From assembly GCF_000002235.5 (NCBI RefSeq), contig NW_022145611.1:20644114-20708113 (forward strand): a stretch of DNA of 64,000 nucleotides. Direction: 5' to 3'. This document shows, piece after piece, positions 58,801 through 64,000 of this stretch (positions are counted from its first letter, which is position 1; each line of letters begins with the position of its first letter). A program made the position numbers and the translations under genes. The DNA comes from Strongylocentrotus purpuratus. Its lineage: Eukaryota > Echinodermata > Echinoidea > Camarodonta > Strongylocentrotidae. Under the pieces are notes generated by a model. The model was not told the DNA's origin, did no database searches, and saw only the letters and a list, made by a program, of their open reading frames with translations.

Positions 58801-61800
58801 CACAAATGTCTTCTTTAAAAAACTTAAATTAATAGATTTTTCTTCCCTACTAAACCAAAGGCAGGTCATCTTATTCAGCAGTTCATAAAAAGCCATGATA
58901 AACATGTGATTGCATCGCAACTGTACATCATTATTCATCTAAATAAAAAAAAATCTGTAAGGTTTTGAGGTTATCCATAAACCCCTTTGACCCAAACAAT
59001 ATGCATAAATTTTTAACGCGATAAAGTTAACAACAAAATTATTTATTCCCCTTGTAAATGTGATTTTTTGTTTTTTTTTGTTTTTGTAATTCAAGAATGA
59101 AAGGTTGATTGGTTGAATAAAAGCCTAGTTGAATACTGTTCACAAACTTTAAAAAAAAATTGGTAAGGGTATGAATAATTTAGTTGTTAACTGTAGCTGA
59201 TTGGTTAGAACTGAACTGACCTGATGATCACCTTCCACCATCCATTTGACGAGATCTTCTATCAGGTCATTGTTGATCTTCTCAGCGTCAATTGTAGCTA
59301 ATGTTTTGATGGTAGACATCTCATAATCTATAGAAAATCACAACAACCAACAAACTCAAAGTCAACAAGGCAACAAAAGGCTGGCCTGGGCCCCATCTCA
59401 TACAGAATTGCAATTGATCCAAATCAATCGCAAATTTGCAGTACCCTATCCACTTAAAGGTATAGACCAGTTTTGGAAACGCCCCCCTCTCAAAAAATGA
59501 AATGTTTGACTAATGTTTTGACTAATATGCGATGATACAAATTTTGCCAGGAAACCGCCTACTAATTGATATATTTGGTAAATTTTATATCTATCCGGAC
59601 CTGATAGATATCGCACACGTGTCGCGTAGTCCCATATAGATCTTTTTGTGTACAGTGCTTGTAACTTAACCAAGACTGGGCAAAATTTCTCATCATTTTG
59701 AAGATTCCAGAACCTTGCAGTACACACCAATACTTATATGTTAGATGATCAACCTTTTCTGCATTCTCTACACTCACCTTGATATCTGAGGGCCATCTGC
59801 TGCAGCGTCAAATTGGCATCTCTCACATTATCCTTGGCGGGGTTGAAGGTCGTTGAAGCAAAGGCTTCAGAGATTTCCTCGTCAAGGTTATCATATCTGA
59901 CCTTGCCCATGGCCCTGGCAGACGCTTCAGAGGGCTTGGCGTTGCTTCGCTTGACCGGCCGGGCCAGGGGTGAGTTCTCGTCTAGGATGTATCTAGAGGG
60001 AGAGAGACACACACACAATGATTAGGAGGTTGAAACATAGTAGTCAGTTGTAGAATGACTGCCAAACTAATACTTCAAGCATCCTTTATCACTGTAGTCG
60101 GATGGTTTGCATATTAAAGGTAATTCCAAATAAGGAAAATGTGCTTCATCAAAATGCTGCAATACACTCTTTAATTAAAATTTATGGAAGATAGAAAATG
60201 TAGAAGTTGAAATCAGAAAATAAAACAAATTCTCTTACTTCTTTGACCCTCCAATGTGCACAATATGATTTTCCTGAAGGCTGGCAATGGTAGCAAATGA
60301 AATCATGCTTGTAAACATTTGATACCCAGTATAAAATGGGAATCAATAGATAATTTGATACAAGCTTCACAACAAATTGGAGTTACAATTTACTACTGAA
60401 ATAAAATACCCGACAAACGAATCCAGACAGTTGCAAGTACGAAACATGTTCGTAACTGTACAGATTCAAAACTCCTCCTTACCCAGTGTATTCTATCGCA
60501 TCTTCCAAAAAGTACTGATCAACAGGAAAGGTTTTACCTAGATAAAGGAACAAGAAGAAATACATCACCAGGGCAACATGTAAACCTCTCTCATGTAAAA
60601 ATTATTCTTAAACAGGTAATGTGATTAGAAAATGTATATAAATGTGAATAATGTAGTGCAAAAGATGATGCAGTGTATCACTTTTTTAAGCTTTTGTCCT
60701 AACTGGACTTCATCCAAAATAAAAATTGTTTAATTAGACAGGTCATGTAGTTATGTAAATAATCTAGGTGTGGATTGGACCAATATAAAAAGATGAAAGG
60801 TTACAATTTGTCCTACTTGGGTTCTGTGCACAGGTATTATGTTCTCGTTTATTTCCTTCATACTCCTGTTTACCCACAGAATACCAAGGGGAGGGAAATT
60901 TTTAAGATTGATTGTATACATCCCAGCTGTATGCAGAGTATCTTGAGGCGATTGGTACCCTTTAAATTTGAAATCATAAGAACTGCATGGAAAATGCATA
61001 CTTAGATGAAATCAGAATGATGCCTGTTGACTTACCAGGGATGTTGATGACTGGACAATTAAAGAAATAGCTGGAGAAGAGATCAGCATTCAGGGTAGCA
61101 CTCATAAGAATGACCCGTAGGTCAGGTCGCTGTGGCAACATGTCTCGCAGAACCATCATCAAGAAATCACTGGATTTCACAAAGACAAGATTTAAAGTGT
61201 TAATGACTTTATTTCTCAAGCATCAACCTACATCATAAAAAATTTCCCCTATGGATATCTTTATTTTATTTTATATCCGCCTTGGATTTCTTTTCACCTT
61301 AATATCATAGTATCATCATGGCTTTAACAACGACTGTTGATCTGTCTGAAAAAAGTAGGTTTTTAATATTCAATGTTTCTATCAATATGTCTCTCTCTCT
61401 ATTAAATGACAGAACAATGCACTTGCTTGCTCATCTTTCTTCTCCTTCTCCTTTTAAACTACACATATCATCTCCCCTCTCACTGATGCTCTCATAAACT
61501 TCATTCACAATGATTGATTGATTGTTTCCTTTCCCCCTCCTCCCCTCTGCTCCCTTCTCCTCCTCAACTCCCAATCGTCTCATCTTTCCTCGTTCGTTCA
61601 CAATCATTCTCCATCTTGACATCATCTCTCACCTCTCTTCACTTCTCTCATGGACTTCATCCACTATGACATGAGAGACTCCGCTCAAGACAGGATCACT
61701 CTCCAGTCTCCTGAGTAAGATCCCCGTAGTACAGAACATCAGTCGAGTCGAGGCAGACTGCAAACGGAACAAAGCACTCGTATATAAGTTATCATATCCA

Positions 61801-64000
61801 AATTAAATCTGGACACGTTTATTTATATGAAAGCTTTGAGAGCAAATATATCCCGAGGATTCTCAAGGGGACCTGGAGTTTTAAGTCCTATCCAAGGGAC
61901 TAAGTAAAGGAGGACTAAATGCCTTGCTCAATAGCACTAGTGCACGGGTCTTGGATAGAAAACAGATAGAAAATATGGATCTTGGATTGCTGTCCTCCTA
62001 CATATTCTGTCAGGGAATTTGAACTGGAGGTGTCTTATGGGTGGCCCTTTATTTTTTAGAGCAGAGACTGAGTGTGATTTCTAAACCACTAAATGGGATT
62101 ATTGTTTATGTCCCTGTAGACATTTTCTGTTTGGAAACCAATATAACACCAGGACAATTTCAAGCTAGAGATCAACGTGCCACTGCAGACATATCTTTAA
62201 TAGTCAAAATCAAAATCAATCACTGCAGACATACCTGTTTATTTTCTAGCCTGATCTGGTAACCCACGATATCTCCTACTCTGGTAGTTCTCTCCTTAGC
62301 CACCCTGTCGGCCACTGCAGTGGCTGAGATCCTCCTGGGCTGGGTACAGATGATGTTACTTACATTCAGACCTTTACCATACATGGATTCATCAAGGATG
62401 AACTGCGGCACTTGGGTCGTCTTACCACATCTGAAGTGAAAAATGTACAAACAATAATACGAGGGGGTGAGGAGGTAATCAATATGCAACAGAAAAGAAA
62501 AGCAAACTTTGGGTGCTAGAGAGCTAAAAAAAAATGTTTAGTGTGCAAGAGTCTGGAAAGCTGCAAAATGCAATCAAAGATTGTAACTATATCCAGTATA
62601 TAACATACATGGACACATGAAAGATGATTAAGGCTGCACACAGAAATTAACTTCCGTGCTGATACAAGAGTGAAGATTACTTACAGAATCGTTCTTTGTC
62701 ATTAATCTTGCTATACCTCTGTAGAGAGGGAATAATTGAAACCGATATTTTGAATGTGATATGGTAGCCTACTTGTATGGAAACCAAAAACGTATCTATC
62801 AAGAAAATTTGGTAAATGGTCCTCATTAAAAGCAACCATCTGCATTCAATGACCGAATTTTCAAAGCAATTTTCTTTCAAAACTTAAAACTTTGGCTATT
62901 TGGCTCATCTTACCCGGTAGACCCACTCACAACGAGGACCTGATTCTTGCTCAGGGTATCCAGAATATTGTCCTGTTCTTTCCATGCAGGTAGAGCCTCT
63001 CTCCTTTCCAGCATAGACTTGTATGAATTGCTCATCTGTAGATATAAAGAGATGATGGTTGAAGGGCAATGCTCAAAATAAAGAGCCACATAGGGGCATT
63101 TTATCCCTCCTACTACTGTAAAGCCCTCTCAGACTTTATAATAGCCTTCAAAATATCCATGTTGGGATCTCATCTTTCAGTTAAAGATAAGAAAAATATC
63201 AGCAACTATATTTAAGGATGGTGAATTGGTAAAACTGTGAGGCACAACAAAGTTTACCTTTTATCTTGAAGAGGGAGACAAACCAGCATTTTAATGAATA
63301 TTAATGGAGCTCTCTACATACATGTAGGTTGTAAATGGGTGACTTGCTATCAAGTTCAAGGTAACAAACTTTCTTTGATAATAATAATAATAATAATCTT
63401 TTAAAGTCCACTCCAAATTTTATTAAGTTAAACTCAAAATGGAAATTCTTTTTGCCCAATTGATCGTGAGCCCGGCAGCCACTGAGCAGCACCAGATCGA
63501 CATTGCTCTATCCCTTATTGTTGAACGCCAAACAAGGTAGCAACAACTCTCGTTTTTTAACGTCTTTTGGTATGACGCGGCCGGGGTTCGAATCCACGAC
63601 CTCCCGGTTGTGAGGCGGACGCTCTACTGACTGAGCCGACACACTGGTCTTACCATCATCTTTGTCAATGGTAGAATACTCATAAGTGTACCGTTATTGC
63701 CACATCTCAATGGCCCAAGGAAAACCTTAGCTATAACCCTACTCGGTCATACATGAATGTCCAATATAGAGGTGTCCCTAATTGTATCCTACAGGATATA
63801 CTTATATGTCCCTCCAACTACAAAAAAAAATCTATTATTGAATATTTTGTTTGTATATGAACCTGGGCCTTCTTGAATTGCTCCTTCAGCCTCCTATTAT
63901 CCCTTTCTTCATCTCGCTTGGTCCTCTTTTGTGGGACATACAAAGTCTTGCCAAGGTTTTTTGCTCCTTCCCTTCCCGCCGGCACCTCTGCCTCTTTCAC
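49748..64000 (-). CDS. DHX57: DEAH/RHA-family RNA helicase DHX57 (C-terminal part, 21 exons)
   Basis: Exons in gene order: 64000-63863 (open at the edge), 63035-62914, 62430-62235, 61757-61633, 61169-61036, 60537-60483, 59992-59778, 59327-59221, 58434-58328, 57427-57254, 56736-56573, 56227-56151, 55629-55534, 55030-54890, 54507-54412, 54113-54030, 53302-53165, 52623-52447, 51952-51863, 51369-51226 and 49891-49748. All borders are GT-AG and the 2,724 bases join in frame to 907 residues plus stop. The product is an ATP-dependent RNA helicase. DHX57 fits better than DHX36 or DHX29 because of [44 protein letters not shown] and the C-terminal CPRGSRII. The N-terminal UBA, zinc-finger and RWD regions lie beyond the window. 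Confidence 0.95.
49913..50889 (-). mobile_element. Non-autonomous hairpin-ended transposon, copy 2
   Basis: Inverted relative to the copy at 22.69-23.66 kb. Its 3' end (CTAG, then the 20-bp palindrome 'ttcgactgcgcgcagtcgaa') is at the left, five to six diverged tandem units of about 151 bp fill the middle, and the GTAC/GTCC run and hairpin 'atgcctccg/cggaggcat' are at the right. The base after CTAG is T on the element's strand, as in copy 1. Flanking sequences differ, so this is an independent insertion. It lies in the last intron of DHX57. Confidence 0.8.
51226..51952 (-). CDS. DHX57: DHX57 OB-fold exons
   Basis: Exons 51952-51863 and 51369-51226 encode [20 protein letters not shown] and [16 protein letters not shown]. 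This is the OB-fold core that contacts RNA in the RHA/DHX36 group. Both are phase 0 to phase 0. Confidence 0.93.
52447..54507 (-). CDS. DHX57: DHX57 HA2 to OB-fold junction
   Basis: Exons 54507-54412, 54113-54030, 53302-53165 and 52623-52447. [13 protein letters not shown], the [12 protein letters not shown] motif and ALYPNVVQV are the usual DEAH-helicase landmarks for the ratchet and the OB-fold entry. All four exons are in phase 0, so skipping any of them would keep the frame. Confidence 0.93.
52690..52875 (+). repeat. tRNA-derived SINE in DHX57 intron
   Basis: Head 'cctagtcaagtggtttaag' (A-box) and 'gtcgtggttcgatccgtg' (B-box) in tRNA spacing, then a body with 'tctacatttgcc', 'acccaggtgaggtaaatggg' and 'tacctggcagg'. 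Antisense to DHX57. A truncated relative lies at 2.2-2.3 kb. Confidence 0.7.
52965..53045. repeat. Near-perfect stem-loop of a palindromic MITE, copy 2
   Basis: The arms 'gaattgcatacatta' and 'taatgtatgcaattc' pair. Inward, 'gttgctagttaggaca' and 'tgtcctacctagcaac' pair with one mismatch. It shares the core with the element at 38.9-39.1 kb and sits in a DHX57 intron next to the SINE. Confidence 0.75.
53360..53460. repeat. Hairpin repeat 'gcgccta...taggcgc'
   Basis: The stretch 'gcgcctaatactttgtttct' plus 'aggcgc' can fold with 7-bp arms and is followed by 'acatattattaccccggtc'. I remember similar sequences as dispersed repeats in marine invertebrates; no family name is claimed. Confidence 0.4.
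54890..56736 (-). CDS. DHX57: DHX57 motif VI, winged helix and HA2 start
   Basis: Exons 56736-56573, 56227-56151, 55629-55534 and 55030-54890. Motif [10 protein letters not shown] is at 480-487. [17 protein letters not shown] opens the winged-helix part. The HA2 signature [20 protein letters not shown] lies at the start of the last exon. Confidence 0.95.
57254..59327 (-). CDS. DHX57: DHX57 second RecA domain, motifs IV and V
   Basis: Exons 59327-59221, 58434-58328 and 57427-57254. Motif IV region [11 protein letters not shown] is at about 371-381. [10 protein letters not shown] precedes motif [12 protein letters not shown] (432-442). The intron between the last two carries a small transposon. 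Confidence 0.95.
57973..58264. mobile_element. MITE with CATACCTGCCAAC termini, 292 bp
   Basis: Perfect 13-bp terminal inverted repeats catacctgccaac and gttggcaggtatg bound a non-coding 292-bp segment in the intron between DHX57 motif IV and V exons. No target duplication is obvious, so the superfamily is not assigned. Confidence 0.7.
59778..60537 (-). CDS. DHX57: DHX57 inter-domain linker exons
   Basis: The 55-bp exon 60537-60483 gives [17 protein letters not shown], a conserved link after motif III. Exon 59992-59778 gives a long serine/charged stretch ([19 protein letters not shown]) that is poorly conserved. An insert between the RecA domains here is a DHX57 feature. Confidence 0.9.
61036..61757 (-). 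CDS. DHX57: DHX57 motifs II and III
   Basis: Exon 61757-61633 ends in [11 protein letters not shown]. The Walker B is DEVH (185-188), with valine in place of the more usual alanine or isoleucine, as I recall for DHX57. Exon 61169-61036 holds [16 protein letters not shown] with the SAT motif at 217-219. Both exons are in continuous frame. Confidence 0.95.
61820..62040. repeat. Probable diverged dispersed repeat in DHX57 intron
   Basis: The segment has moderately higher GC than its intron and includes 'gtcctatccaagggacta' and a weak B-box-like 'cagttcaaattccc' on the minus strand. It may be an old SINE. No second copy is seen in this window. Confidence 0.2.
62235..63035 (-). CDS. DHX57: DHX57 helicase motifs I and Ia
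   Basis: Exons 63035-62914 and 62430-62235. The first reads [13 protein letters not shown], the lead-in typical of the family. The Walker A motif SGSTGCGKTT (residues 83-92) spans the junction, with its second glycine codon split. Motif Ia TQPRRISA is at 116-123, and VGYQIR follows. ATP-binding lysine and threonine are intact. Confidence 0.95.
63378..63652 (-). repeat. tRNA-derived SINE, copy B (full length)
   Basis: On the minus strand the head 'cggctcagtcagtagagcg' (A-box), 'ggattcgaacccc' (B-box) and 'gcgtcataccaaaagacg' leads into the same body as copy A and ends in an (ATT)n tail. The head looks like a real tRNA 5' half. It lies in the first visible DHX57 intron, in the same orientation as the gene. 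Confidence 0.8.
63863..64000 (-). CDS. DHX57: DHX57 pre-helicase exon (5' incomplete)
   Basis: The first 46 visible residues are highly charged ([20 protein letters not shown]) and probably helical, joining the N-terminal domains to the helicase core. Reading frame is set by the next exon. The exon runs off the right edge. Confidence 0.85.

Noticed and set aside
63560..63652. Functional tRNA gene on the minus strand
   Set aside because: A- and B-boxes are good but there is no pairing acceptor stem, and the sequence continues into a SINE body with an (ATT)n tail.
49748..64000. Identity as DHX36, DHX29, DHX8 or another DEAH helicase
   Set aside because: The motif set, the linker insert and the C-terminal CPRGSRII ending match my recollection of DHX57 better. 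A search with the joined protein would settle it.

Overview
This is animal genomic DNA, most probably from a sea urchin or a close echinoderm relative. Genes are split into short exons by repeat-rich introns. The DNA is AT-rich, with tRNA-derived SINEs, many small DNA transposons, a foldback array of 15-bp units like that recalled for sea urchin TU elements, and many runs of ten or more C or G. There is no prokaryotic gene organisation, rRNA, CRISPR array or convincing free-standing tRNA gene.

Layout. (1) Bases 1-12,820 hold no gene I can support, only tandem repeats, SINEs, MITE-like pieces and two eroded coding-like stretches. (2) 12,821-30,342 (+) is the 3' part of a large cell-surface protein gene. 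I could join 16 exons in frame. They encode about 991 residues: FN3, four VWC modules, FN3, two VWC modules, two FN3 domains, one membrane helix and a short cytoplasmic tail. (3) 33,347-36,775 (+) is GEMIN6, a two-exon gene for an Sm-fold subunit of the SMN complex. (4) 40,036-41,643 (-) is an intronless UDP-glucuronosyltransferase with a signal peptide, a C-terminal membrane anchor and a dilysine ER-retrieval tail. (5) 41,644-49,747 is repeat-rich, including a 7SL-like fragment, a hAT-type MITE and a tandem array. Its right-hand part probably includes the 3' UTR of the next gene. (6) 49,748-64,000 (-) is the C-terminal 907 codons of DHX57, a DEAH/RHA-type RNA helicase. It has 21 in-frame exons and continues beyond the right edge.

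The four genes do not form a pathway. GEMIN6 and DHX57 are housekeeping RNA-metabolism genes, the UGT is a detoxification enzyme, and the FN3/VWC protein is an adhesion or receptor-like surface protein.

The most unusual signals are these. Three genes carry decayed tandem copies of their own exon ends: the last FN3 exon of the surface gene, the 3' end of GEMIN6 and the 3' end of DHX57. Two copies of one non-autonomous transposon carry arrays of AGGTCA direct repeats that match nuclear-receptor DR1 sites. One of those copies ends only about 21 bp upstream of the final DHX57 exon. A 7SL RNA-like fragment, a long 15-bp foldback satellite inside an intron, and a pair of adjoining near-perfect palindromes are also notable. 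All protein names rest on remembered family sequences, not on a search.
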